Source: an uncultured Planctomycetales bacterium (GTDB lineage: Bacteria; Planctomycetota; Planctomycetia; Pirellulales; Thermoguttaceae). Taken from it: DNA of 13,480 nucleotides. The notes under the pieces are model-generated. The model saw only the letters and a list, made by a program, of their open reading frames with translations. It was not told where the DNA came from and did no database searches. The stretch spans positions 1-13,480 of the forward strand of contig CALARR010000088.1 of assembly GCA_937889015.1 (NCBI GenBank). Direction: 5' to 3'. The position numbers and the translations under genes are program-made. This document shows, one piece after another, positions 7,581 through 13,480 of the stretch (the stretch's first letter is position 1; each line of letters starts with the position of its first letter).

Positions 7581-7919
7581 GTGACGGTGTGTATCGAAGC
7601 CAGGGTTCTCCGTCGCAGCGAGATGCAGGTGCACACGACAACGGTCTGGCCGCCTGCCACAAGGCCACGGCGGCGTCGGGCTCGGGCTTGCCCCTACGAC
7701 CTGATCCTGATGGACATCCAAATGCCGGTGATGGACGGATACACGGCCACTCGACACCTGCGCGACTTGGGCTGGTCCAAGCCGATCGTGGCCCTCACCG
7801 CGCATGCCCTCTCGGACGATCGCGGCAAGAGCCTGGCCGCCGGTTGCGACGATCACCTGGCCAAGCCCATCACCCAGGAACTCCTCTTCGCCACGCTCCG
7901 CCAACACCTGCAACGGTAG
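7581..7919 (+). pseudogene. Decayed response-regulator receiver domain (hybrid-kinase type remnant)
   Basis: The C-terminal two thirds is an excellent receiver domain: PYDLILMDIQMPVMDGY with the phospho-acceptor Asp45, ALTAHA with Thr73, and AKP with Lys95 (numbered from GTG 7581). This is the style of receiver domains at the ends of hybrid histidine kinases. The N-terminal strand with the acidic metal-binding pair is absent. Between about 7640 and 7692 the expected receiver sequence (NGLAACHKATAASGSGLP) is in another frame. Removing one C from the CCCC run at 7691-7694 joins GLP to YDLILMD directly. Upstream, VLRRSEMQVHT in the 7581 frame fits the segment before that stretch, so two compensating indels are implied. 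The ORF is formally open from GTG 7581 (GGAG four bases upstream), but phosphotransfer function is unlikely. Sequencing error is an alternative explanation. Confidence 0.65.
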
Positions 7920-8248
7920 CGGTGGCCGGCTGCCAAGCCGGGTCTGTTGGGGCCTGCATAGCGCATGAACCGAGGGCCGGGCACCGACCGCAGGCCGGTC
8001 GCGAGAGCCCGGTCTTCCCGGCCTTCCGTTCCCTCGGCCTCAGGGTATTAGTTACCTGAAACGCAATAAGGACCACGGGTTCGCCACCCAGGGGGCGAGG
8101 AAGGATGCCCTCGCCCCCCGGGCACGGCAAGAGACGGAGGTCCAGGCCGCCCTACCACAGGGTTTAGCGCCTCACGTCCCTTGTCTTCATGTGAATCATG
8201 CGTGCAACCGAGGCTGCACCGATTTGCTCCTGTTCCGCACGCGTTGTA
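7920..8248. other. Gene-free convergent intergenic stretch with palindromes
   Basis: No coding frame is supported in these 329 bases, which separate the plus-strand receiver remnant from the minus-strand metallohydrolase gene. Besides the strong hairpin at 8091-8118, CCGGCT (7926-7931) pairs with AGCCGG (7936-7941) just after the receiver stop. CCGGGC and GCCCGG around 7980-8023 form a larger imperfect hairpin. Confidence 0.6.
8091..8118. terminator. Strong GC hairpin between convergent genes
   Basis: GGGGGCGAGG (8091-8100) and CCTCGCCCCC (8109-8118) form a perfect 10-bp stem around an eight-base loop. It lies between a plus-strand and a minus-strand gene that converge, the usual place for a bidirectional transcript end. 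Neither strand shows a T-run after the stem, so an intrinsic terminator is not proven. It may instead protect 3' ends. Confidence 0.4.
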
Positions 8249-9172
8249 TCAAGGCGCTTCGAACTCGAACGTGATTCCCACGTGGCAAGTCTGGCTGATA
8301 TCCGGAAAGGCGGTCCACAAGGCGACCGTGGCACGCATGCCCGTGCAGTGGGCCGGGGCCAGAAGCTGCAGATCGTATTGCCGGAACTCTTCGATCGTGC
8401 GCGCGATCCGTGCCTGCGACGCATGGACCAGGTGCATCCCTCCGATCACGGCCCGGATCGGCTTGTGGCCCGAGAGCCGGTCGACATGCCGCAGGGTGTT
8501 GACAACCCCGGAATGCGCACAACCCAGCAGGATGACAACCCCCTTGGGCGTTTCGAAGAACAGCGATTGGTCATCGACCAGGGGGTCGGGCCGGCAGCAG
8601 GCCGCATCCAGGAAGAAGGCGCCGCCGGTGTCTTCGAAGTCGGTGGTGCGCGGGACGGGGCCGGTCGCGGTGAGGCCTGGCAGGACCGCGGTGGCGGACA
8701 CCGTGGGGACGATGTTCTGCGCGTGGCGGCGAAAAGCCTCCTGGACGGCCGGCGGCATGCCGATCTGGCGCGAGGTGCCGTCGCGATTGCGCGCGTACTT
8801 GGCGTCGAACGCGGCGGGATGGATGTAGATCGGGGCAGGGCAGCCGTCGCGCAGAATCTGCGCCAGCCCGCCCGTATGGTCGAAGTGGCCGTGGCTGAGG
8901 ACAATCGCGTCGGGCTCATGGACAGGAACGCCCAGCTTGTAGGCGTTTCCGTTCAGGACGATGCCCTGGCCGCTGTCGAACAGCACGCGCTGCGCGCCCC
9001 ACTCGATCCAATAGGACAGCCCGTGCTCGGCCAGCACGTCCACTCCCTGGGCCGTGTTCTCGACCAGGACGGTGATCTTCTTGGAGCCGGCTCTTGGGGC
9101 TGTGGACACCTCGGCCGCGCTGGGCCGCTCGGGCTGCCGGGGAGGGTTCGGCGATGGGTTCTCAGTGGTCAC
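8249..9172 (-). CDS. MBL-fold metallohydrolase, COG1237 / MptG-like family
   Basis: Numbered from the GTG at 9172, the 307-residue protein carries the metallo-beta-lactamase signature SHGHFDHTGG (His94, His96, Asp98, His99) and further family histidines in LLGCAHSGVVNTL (His220), GGMHL (His247) and PAHCTG (His275). This pattern is that of COG1237. One archaeal member of that group makes a methanopterin precursor (beta-ribofuranosylaminobenzene-related synthase), but most bacterial members have unknown substrates. The start is uncertain. GTG 9172 overlaps the preceding NifX-like stop by 11 bases, whereas ATG 9202 would add ten residues and overlap by 41. Neither has a good Shine-Dalgarno. The first 30 residues are proline-rich and not part of the fold. 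It is the last gene of the metallocluster operon. Confidence 0.85.
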   Translation of the reverse strand: MTTENPSPNPPRQPERPSAAEVSTAPRAGSKKITVLVENTAQGVDVLAEHGLSYWIEWGAQRVLFDSGQGIVLNGNAYKLGVPVHEPDAIVLSHGHFDHTGGLAQILRDGCPAPIYIHPAAFDAKYARNRDGTSRQIGMPPAVQEAFRRHAQNIVPTVSATAVLPGLTATGPVPRTTDFEDTGGAFFLDAACCRPDPLVDDQSLFFETPKGVVILLGCAHSGVVNTLRHVDRLSGHKPIRAVIGGMHLVHASQARIARTIEEFRQYDLQLLAPAHCTGMRATVALWTAFPDISQTCHVGITFEFEAP

Positions 9173-9500
9173 AGGTATTGCCGCCGCACTGCAGCGTCCC
9201 ATTCAAGTAGGCCGACACCAAGGCTTCCGGCGTCTCCGCCGGCGCCCCCACCAGGACCTTCACGCCGCTTTGGCCAAAGAGCATCTGCGCGCGCTGCCCC
9301 ATGCCGCCGGCGATCACCAGGTCGACGCCTTGCTCGTGGAGCCAGCGCGGCAACAGTCCCGGTTCGTGCGGTGGCGGCGTGACGAGCGTGGTCTGCAGGG
9401 CGTTGCCCTTGTCTTGCACAACGTCCACCAGGGCAAACTGTTCGCAATGGCCAAAGTGCATGCACAGACGACCGGCGGCAAGTGGAATAGCGACTTTCAT
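9162..9500 (-). CDS. NifX/NifB-type dinitrogenase Fe-Mo cofactor family protein (second copy)
   Basis: A 112-residue protein, the usual size for stand-alone NifX-like domains. AAGGAG eight bases before the ATG at 9500 fixes the start; a TTG six bases earlier is less likely. The opening MKVAIPLAAG, the HFGHCEQFALVDV segment at residues 15-27 and the C-terminal CGGNTCDH are typical of the Nitro_FeMo-Co family, which binds Fe-S or Mo-containing clusters through Cys and His residues. No nitrogenase genes are nearby, so a role in FeMo-cofactor assembly is unlikely. An ORP-like metallocluster carrier is more plausible. It follows a 43-codon ORF by 24 bases and is followed by the overlapping metallohydrolase gene. 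Confidence 0.85.
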   Translation of the reverse strand: MKVAIPLAAGRLCMHFGHCEQFALVDVVQDKGNALQTTLVTPPPHEPGLLPRWLHEQGVDLVIAGGMGQRAQMLFGQSGVKVLVGAPAETPEALVSAYLNGTLQCGGNTCDH

Positions 9501-9524
9501 CAACAAGACTCCTTTGTAGCATGG

Positions 9525-9656
9525 TTACAGATCAAGGCCATCAGGTCGGCTCGACTTCGTTCCGTTCAGAAGGCCTTCGACAATACGTTGAATCGCTTGC
9601 GCGGCGGGGCTGTCGCCGCAGAGTTGTCCCTGGATGTTGAGATTCAGATCGTGCAT
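9525..9656 (-). CDS. Small uncharacterised operon protein (43 residues)
   Basis: The ATG at 9656 opens 43 codons ending in TAA at 9525. The product begins MHDLNLNIQGQLCGDSPAAQ and continues with AIQRIVEGLLNGTKSSRPDG. It neatly fills a 189-base gap that would otherwise be the only large hole in a tightly packed operon: 33 bases after the ATPase stop and 24 bases before the NifX-like start. GGTGA lies four bases before the ATG, a weak ribosome-binding site. An amphipathic helix (AAQAIQRIVEGLLNG) and one cysteine are the visible features. I recognise no family. Position and same-strand packing are the main support. Confidence 0.5.
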   Translation of the reverse strand: MHDLNLNIQGQLCGDSPAAQAIQRIVEGLLNGTKSSRPDGLDL

Positions 9657-9689
9657 TGTTTCACCAAAAACTAGCCAACGTAGGATCGC

Positions 9690-10622
9690 TTACGAAAGAT
9701 GTACCAGACCGCTTAAATGTGATGATGTACTGTCCCGGAGCCGCTTCTCGACCACCTGCCACACGCGCCGCATCGCGTCAACCGCCTGACCGGGTGCGTG
9801 TTCCACCACGCTGCGGCCGGCGATTTGGGCCTGGGTGACCTGCTTGTCGTAGGGGACGACGCCGATCGGATCCACACCCAGAGACCTGGCGGTCGCTTGA
9901 AGCTGCGCGCCCACCTGCGGATTGAGATCGGCCTTGTTCACCACCATCAGGCCGGGGACCGCCAGGCGCTGGGCCAATTGGGCCACGCGGCGAAAGTCGT
10001 GCAGGCCCGAGACGGTCGGTTCGACCACGAACAGGGCCAGGCTGGCGCCGGTCAGCGAAGCGATGACCGGACAACCAATCCCCGGCGACCCGTCGCAGAG
10101 AATCAGTTCCAACCGATGCTGGATTGCGACCTGCTGCGCGGCGCGGCGGATCTGCGTGACCAGTCGGCCCGAGTTCTCCGCGCCCGCCAGCAGCCTGGCG
10201 TGAACCATGGGGCCGCAGCGCGTGTCGGAAACGAACCATTGTCCCGCGATCGCGGGCGTGAATTCGATGGCCTTTTCCGCGCAGTAGTCCGCGCAGACCC
10301 CGCAACCCTCGCACGCCAGGCGGTCGACGCGAAACGTCTTGCCGTTGCGGCCGTTGCCGGGACCGTCGTAGGAGATGGCGTCGAAGCGGCACAGTTCTTC
10401 GCACTTGCCGCAGGCCGTACAGTGGCCCGACTTGATCCGCGCCTTGTTCCCGCCCGCAAAGTCCTCACGCGACACGACGCGCGGCGCGAGGATCAGGTGC
10501 AGATCGGCCGCATCCACGTCGCAATCCACGAGGACCAGCGGCTTGGCCAGCGCAGCCAGCGAGGCGACCAGCGAGGTCTTGCCGGTTCCGCCTTTTCCGC
10601 TGATTACGACCAGTTCTTTCAC
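9690..10622 (-). CDS. MinD/Mrp-type P-loop ATPase with ferredoxin insert (second of the pair)
   Basis: A 310-residue protein with the deviant Walker A motif SGKGGTGKT at residues 8-16 and the MinD-family switch segment LVDCDVDAADLHL at 31-43. A double ferredoxin domain is inserted after the first strands: Cys68, 71, 74 and 78, and Cys104, 107, 110 and 114, enough for two [4Fe-4S] clusters. Later motifs include DGSPGIGCPV and VVNKADLN. Such ATPases, related to Mrp/NBP35 and CooC, use ATP to load, move or insert metal clusters. The start is a GTG whose GTGA overlaps the stop of the upstream ATPase, preceded by GGGGAGGA six bases before, so the two are translationally coupled. The last 15 residues are an unconserved tail encoded by more AT-rich DNA. 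Confidence 0.9.
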   Translation of the reverse strand: MKELVVISGKGGTGKTSLVASLAALAKPLVLVDCDVDAADLHLILAPRVVSREDFAGGNKARIKSGHCTACGKCEELCRFDAISYDGPGNGRNGKTFRVDRLACEGCGVCADYCAEKAIEFTPAIAGQWFVSDTRCGPMVHARLLAGAENSGRLVTQIRRAAQQVAIQHRLELILCDGSPGIGCPVIASLTGASLALFVVEPTVSGLHDFRRVAQLAQRLAVPGLMVVNKADLNPQVGAQLQATARSLGVDPIGVVPYDKQVTQAQIAGRSVVEHAPGQAVDAMRRVWQVVEKRLRDSTSSHLSGLVHLS

Positions 10623-11467
10623 GGGCCGTCCTCCCCGGCAAGCTGTTCAAGGATATCGGCGATATGTTTGCCGACGGTGGGCACGGCCTGGGGAATGATC
10701 TGTCCGTTGGAATAGGCCTCGGCCACGGCGCGATCGTCGGGGATTTCGGCCAGGATGAAGATCCGGTTGCGATCGCAGTACTCTCGCACCCGGCCGTCGC
10801 CGGCGTCGGCGCGATTGATGACCACGGCAAAGGGGATCTTCAGCACGCGGATCATCTCCACGGCCAGCGATAAGTCGTACAGGCCGAAGGGCGTGGGCTC
10901 GGTGACCAGCAGCACGCGATCGCAGCCGCGCACCGTCTCGACGACCGGGCACGACGTGCCGGGCGGGGCGTCGAGGATCGTCAAGTCGGCCGCTTCGGCT
11001 GCCGATTTCACCGCGCGGATGGCCGGCGGACTCATCGCCTCGCCGACCTGGAGCACGCCCTCCAGAAATCGAATCTGGCCGCTACGGCCGATGCGCAGTT
11101 GGCCGATCGGGCGCGGGACTTCGCGCAGGGCGCCGACCGGACACGCCAGGACGCAGCCGCCGCAGGCATGGCACAGTTCGGCAAACACCAGCGTCTGCTG
11201 CGGCAGGCTGGCAATCGCTCCATAACGGCAGGCTTGCGCACACCGACCGCAGTGGGTGCAGCGCGCGGGATCTACTTCGGGCACGAGCTTCTCGATCGGC
11301 CGTTCGGATTCGATCTCCGGCCGCAGGAAGATGTGTCCGTTGGGCTCATCCACGTCGCAATCGAGGTAGGCCACCGTGCGACCTGTCTGGGCTGCCACCC
11401 AGGCCAGGCTGGTCGCGACGGTGGTCTTGCCTGTGCCGCCTTTTCCAGAAGCGATCGCCAGTTTCAT
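10619..11467 (-). CDS. MinD/Mrp-type P-loop ATPase with ferredoxin insert (first of the pair)
   Basis: A 282-residue paralogue of the next gene. It has SGKGGTGKT at residues 7-15, YLDCDVDEPNGHIFL at 34-48, and two ferredoxin motifs: Cys70, 73, 76 and 80, and Cys99, 102, 105 and 109. The segments LDAPPGTSCPV and VVINRADAG complete the nucleotide site. The two proteins are co-translated and differ in their switch regions, so they may act as a heterodimer, as proposed for paired ATPases in such loci; this is inference. The ATG at 11467 overlaps the stop of the DUF5320 gene as ATGA. The protein is probably cytosolic and oxygen-sensitive because of its exposed clusters. Confidence 0.9.
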   Translation of the reverse strand: MKLAIASGKGGTGKTTVATSLAWVAAQTGRTVAYLDCDVDEPNGHIFLRPEIESERPIEKLVPEVDPARCTHCGRCAQACRYGAIASLPQQTLVFAELCHACGGCVLACPVGALREVPRPIGQLRIGRSGQIRFLEGVLQVGEAMSPPAIRAVKSAAEAADLTILDAPPGTSCPVVETVRGCDRVLLVTEPTPFGLYDLSLAVEMIRVLKIPFAVVINRADAGDGRVREYCDRNRIFILAEIPDDRAVAEAYSNGQIIPQAVPTVGKHIADILEQLAGEDGP

Positions 11468-11814
11468 GTCTGGCTTTCACGGGAGCCGGCAATCTCCTCG
11501 ATTCGCCGGCGGAGCTGTTCCAAGGTCGCGGCAGCCGCCTCGGCCTGGGCCTTGAGGGCCTGCAGTTCCTCTTCTTGCGATAGCGTCGGTTCTGCAGCCG
11601 GCGCGGGAGACGCCACGCCCGCTGCGCCCGTCCCGGCGCGCTGCCATCCGGTCAGGCCGGTGGCGTAGAACATGTGCCGATATCCGCGGCCGCCCCGCCC
11701 CATACGGAATCCGCGGTTCATGCCGCCCGGCATTCCGCTCCCACCGCAATAGCCTGCCCCACGACCAGTCATCGGCCCCATCCCCATCGGTCCCGTTCGA
11801 TCTCCACCTGGCAT
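11464..11814 (-). CDS. DUF5320 family protein
   Basis: A 116-residue protein whose N-terminus MPGGDRTGPMGMGPMTGRGA followed by GYC is the hallmark of DUF5320, a family regularly found beside NifX-like and MinD-like genes in anaerobes. Residues 1-48 are rich in Gly, Met and Arg and carry a single Cys. Residues of about 75-110 (LSQEEELQALKAQAEAAAAT and onward) are a predicted coiled coil. The biochemical role is unknown; a scaffold or adaptor for the neighbouring cluster proteins is a guess. AAGGA seven bases before the ATG supports the start. It is coupled to the first ATPase by an ATGA overlap. Confidence 0.85.
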   Translation of the reverse strand: MPGGDRTGPMGMGPMTGRGAGYCGGSGMPGGMNRGFRMGRGGRGYRHMFYATGLTGWQRAGTGAAGVASPAPAAEPTLSQEEELQALKAQAEAAAATLEQLRRRIEEIAGSRESQT

Positions 11815-11845
11815 GATCTGTTCCTTTTCCGTGAGAAGTGTTGGA

Positions 11846-11859
11846 GGAGCTTTCGCTCC
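11846..11859 (-). promoter_or_regulatory. Intra-operon GAAA-loop hairpin
   Basis: Read on the minus strand, GGAGC pairs with GCTCC around a GAAA tetraloop, a GNRA-type loop of high stability. It sits in the 69-base gap between the first NifX-like gene and the DUF5320 gene, the only real gap at the operon's 5' end. It could tune processing or read-through of the mRNA. No T-run follows, so it is not a plain terminator. Confidence 0.35.
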
Positions 11860-11883
11860 GGTAATGTCTGAACTTGCGGCGGC

Positions 11884-12246
11884 TCAATTCCAGTGTCCTT
11901 CGACGTCCGCGGTTTGCGCGGCCACGAGTGTACCAGACTTGAATGTCGCGATGGCCTCGCGCACCGTGCCGCTGGCGCCTGTGTAGACCGCGATCTGGGC
12001 GGCCTTGAGCACGGCGAAGGCCTTGGGGCCCACGTGGCCCGTGAGCACGGCCTCGGCTCCCAGCCGCGCGGCCGCTTGGGCTGCCTGGATGCCGGCGCCT
12101 TGCGGCGCGTTCAAGTTCTGGGCGTTGTCGTGCGCGGCGAATTGGCCGGATTCCGTGTCGGCCAGAATGAACTGTTTCGCCCGGCCGAAGCGCGGATCGA
12201 CCTGGTCGTCGAGTCGCGATCCTTGGGATGTGATGATGATCTTCAC
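11884..12246 (-). CDS. NifX/NifB-type dinitrogenase Fe-Mo cofactor family protein (first copy)
   Basis: With the GTG at 12246 as start, preceded by AAGGAG at eight bases, the protein has 120 residues, the family's normal length; the longer open frame upstream lacks family sequence. It begins MKIIITSQGSRLDDQVDPRF, followed by GRAKQFILAD, the standard DPRFGRAxxF block of the Nitro_FeMo-Co family (NifX, NifY, the C-terminal domain of NifB, and ORP). GAEAVLTGHVGPKAF near 63-77 is the second conserved block. Unlike the second copy it has no cysteine, so any cluster would have to be held by other ligands or weakly. It is the first gene of the operon. Confidence 0.87.
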   Translation of the reverse strand: MKIIITSQGSRLDDQVDPRFGRAKQFILADTESGQFAAHDNAQNLNAPQGAGIQAAQAAARLGAEAVLTGHVGPKAFAVLKAAQIAVYTGASGTVREAIATFKSGTLVAAQTADVEGHWN

Positions 12247-12286
12247 AAGTAGGACTCCTTGTTCGCCAGCGCGGAAACGCGGCTGT

Positions 12287-12307
12287 TTGTTGATTCCGTT
12301 GTTGATT
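12287..12307. promoter_or_regulatory. Direct repeat TTGTTGATT x2 upstream of the metallocluster operon
   Basis: TTGTTGATT occurs at 12287-12295 and 12299-12307, a 12-base period, 41 bases or more before the operon's first start codon. On the coding strand it reads AATCAACAA twice. It is noticeably AT-rich for this region and lies where a promoter or operator is expected. No -10 box could be assigned with confidence. Confidence 0.3.
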
Positions 12308-12331
12308 GTGCAACACTTCGCAGCGTTCCGT

Positions 12332-12345
12332 CCCGGGAAACCGGG
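12332..12345. repeat. Short hairpin CCCGG / CCGGG between genes
   Basis: CCCGG (12332-12336) and CCGGG (12341-12345) flank four bases (GAAA on the plus strand). It lies in the 152-base gap between the stop of the repeat protein and the start of the metallocluster operon. A second small inverted repeat, GACT-CAATA-AGTC, lies close to the stop. Either could mark the end of the upstream transcript, but no T-run is present. Confidence 0.3.
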
Positions 12346-12398
12346 CTCCCGTCGGTCGCCCTCGTTCCCCAAGTAATGCGCGACTCAATAAGTCTCGG

Positions 12399-13480
12399 TT
12401 ATGGACCCTGGGCGGCGGTGACCTGCTCGGCGGGCGCAGGCTCGGTTTCGTCGGGCAAGGGGCGGTCGACAATGAAGCCGCCCGCACTGCCGCGCTGATA
12501 ATAACCGTTATTCTGCACGCCGCAGCCGTATGTGTCGTGGCCGCCGTAGTCGATCAGGAAACTGAAGTTCCCCCCGCATCCGGGAAGCTGGTGATAGGAG
12601 ATGCCCGACGAGGCGCGGCCCTGGCTGTAGCCCAGGTAGGTGTCATCGCCCCCATAGTCGAAGAGGATGCCCAAGCCGGCCTGGGCGCCGTTGCCTTCGG
12701 TGTGACCGCCGGTGGCTTGATAGCGATCGTCGCCGCCGAAATCGAAGAGCATGCCGATCGAACAGTCCCACGCGAAGCCCAGGCCCATGATCGTGCCGCT
12801 GTAGGTGTCGTCGCCGCCGTCGTCAAAGCAGAAGCCGATCGCGTAGTGGCAGCCGAAGCCGCAACTGAAGCGATCGAAGGCGGTTTCGGTGCGCGGACCG
12901 CCCTGGTAAGCCGTTTGCGTCGGCCCCAAGCGGCGGTCGCTGCCGCCGAAATCGCGCGCGAAGCCGGCGCCGAGCCAGTATCCGCCGCCGTGGGCGAAGT
13001 AGTCGTATTCGTAGACATCGTCGCCGCCGCCATCGAGCAGCATTCCTAGCCCGCCGTTGCCCACCTGGCGAATCCCGGCGCCGACGCCCTGGCCCCAGCC
13101 TTCATAGCCGGGCGTTTCCGGATAGGAGTCGCGCCACATGCCGCCGCAATAGAGGTGGTCGTCGCCCGCCAGGTCGTCCAGCAGGCCGAAGCCCAAAGGT
13201 CCACCGAAGCCTTGGGCCCACATGGCGGCGTGGTAGTCGTCATTGCCGTCCCGGTCGACGAGGATTCCTAGGCCGCCCAAGGCCTGGCCCTGCACGCGGC
13301 GCAGGCCGCGATAACGATCGTCGCCGGCGACGTCGATCAGCAGGCCCACGCCGCCCAAGGCGGAACCTTGGGCCACATCCCGCGCGTCGTAGACGTCGTT
13401 CCCCTCCGCGTCGATGAGCAACGAAAGGCCGAGGATCGCTCCGCCCTGAATACCGGGCTTGACGCCTTCATAACGGTCGT
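12399..13480 (-). CDS. Repetitive GDDxY-repeat protein, probable beta-solenoid (5' end beyond window)
   Basis: The minus-strand frame is open from the right edge to the stop at 12399, so about 359 C-terminal residues are visible and the N-terminus is missing. It consists of at least eleven units, mostly 26-28 residues long, with the pattern DxY, then QG, then LGxGxLxDxxGD, joined head to tail so that each junction reads GDDxY or GNDxY. Examples are GVGLLIDVAGDDRYRG and GLGILFDYGGDDTYLG. Three units carry insertions. The regular Gly/Asp turns resemble RTX-type calcium-binding repeats and suggest a beta-solenoid, perhaps Ca-binding and exported, but the period is about three times that of RTX. 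After the last unit a short acidic, proline-containing tail ends the protein. I do not recognise a named family. Confidence 0.75.
   Translation of the reverse strand, partial: DRYEGVKPGIQGGAILGLSLLIDAEGNDVYDARDVAQGSALGGVGLLIDVAGDDRYRGLRRVQGQALGGLGILVDRDGNDDYHAAMWAQGFGGPLGFGLLDDLAGDDHLYCGGMWRDSYPETPGYEGWGQGVGAGIRQVGNGGLGMLLDGGGDDVYEYDYFAHGGGYWLGAGFARDFGGSDRRLGPTQTAYQGGPRTETAFDRFSCGFGCHYAIGFCFDDGGDDTYSGTIMGLGFAWDCSIGMLFDFGGDDRYQATGGHTEGNGAQAGLGILFDYGGDDTYLGYSQGRASSGISYHQLPGCGGNFSFLIDYGGHDTYGCGVQNNGYYQRGSAGGFIVDRPLPDETEPAPAEQVTAAQGP

Noticed and set aside
7049..7660. 203-codon minus-strand frame across the gene-poor stretch
   Set aside because: Half of it is antisense to the F5/8-type domain, and the remainder matches nothing I recognise and has no start signal.
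9162..12246. Nitrogenase cofactor (nif) operon
   Set aside because: NifX-like domains alone do not indicate nitrogen fixation. No nifHDK, nifEN or radical-SAM nifB is present in the window.
12247..12372. N-terminal extension of the first NifX-like protein to the ATG at 12372
   Set aside because: The extra 42 residues are not family-like, whereas GTG 12246 has an ideal AAGGAG and gives the normal family length.
12306..13049. 247-codon plus-strand frame rich in Ala/Val across the repeat gene
   Set aside because: It is the complement of the GDD repeats, and its apparent regularity mirrors the repeat on the other strand.

Overview
The window is GC-rich, densely coding bacterial DNA that looks like a planctomycete or a close relative in the PVC group. 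The signs are a secreted PQQ-type beta-propeller protein that opens with a WPEWRG-like motif, secreted TIM-barrel glycosidase-like proteins, a XylR-type regulator (periplasmic-binding-protein sensor fused to an AraC DNA-binding domain), and a remnant of a hybrid-kinase receiver domain. The assignment rests on gene content only. No rRNA, tRNA, CRISPR array or transposase was seen.

Left part (1-7241): a carbohydrate-related locus. A secreted TIM-barrel glycosidase-like protein runs on the minus strand and is cut by the left edge. A XylR-type regulator diverges from it across a 206-base gap that holds a near-perfect 26-bp inverted repeat, a candidate operator. On the plus strand follow a possible 35-residue single-pass membrane protein, a secreted PQQ-like beta-propeller protein, and a 730-residue secreted glycosidase-like protein with a C-terminal F5/8-type sugar-binding domain. 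The gap before the last gene holds a 9-bp-arm palindrome and three copies of GCGAAAC.

Middle part (7242-8248): a gene-poor stretch of almost 1 kb. It holds several inverted repeats and a decayed response-regulator receiver domain. That remnant lacks its N-terminal acidic residues and shows two compensating frameshifts.

Right part (8249-12246, minus strand): a compact operon. In order of transcription it encodes a NifX/NifB-type metallocluster-binding protein, a DUF5320 protein, two MinD/Mrp-type ATPases that each carry a double [4Fe-4S] ferredoxin insert, a previously uncalled 43-residue protein, a second NifX-type protein, and a COG1237 metallo-beta-lactamase-fold protein. The ATPase starts overlap upstream stops (ATGA and GTGA), which indicates translational coupling. 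The gene set resembles the orange-protein (ORP) loci of sulfate reducers more than a nitrogenase cluster, since no nif structural genes are present. The likely theme is ATP-dependent handling of Fe-S or Mo/Cu-S clusters in an anaerobic or microaerobic cell.

Right edge (12399-13480, minus strand): the C-terminal part of a long repetitive protein. It consists of at least eleven units of about 26-28 residues ending in a GDDxY-like motif, probably a beta-solenoid.
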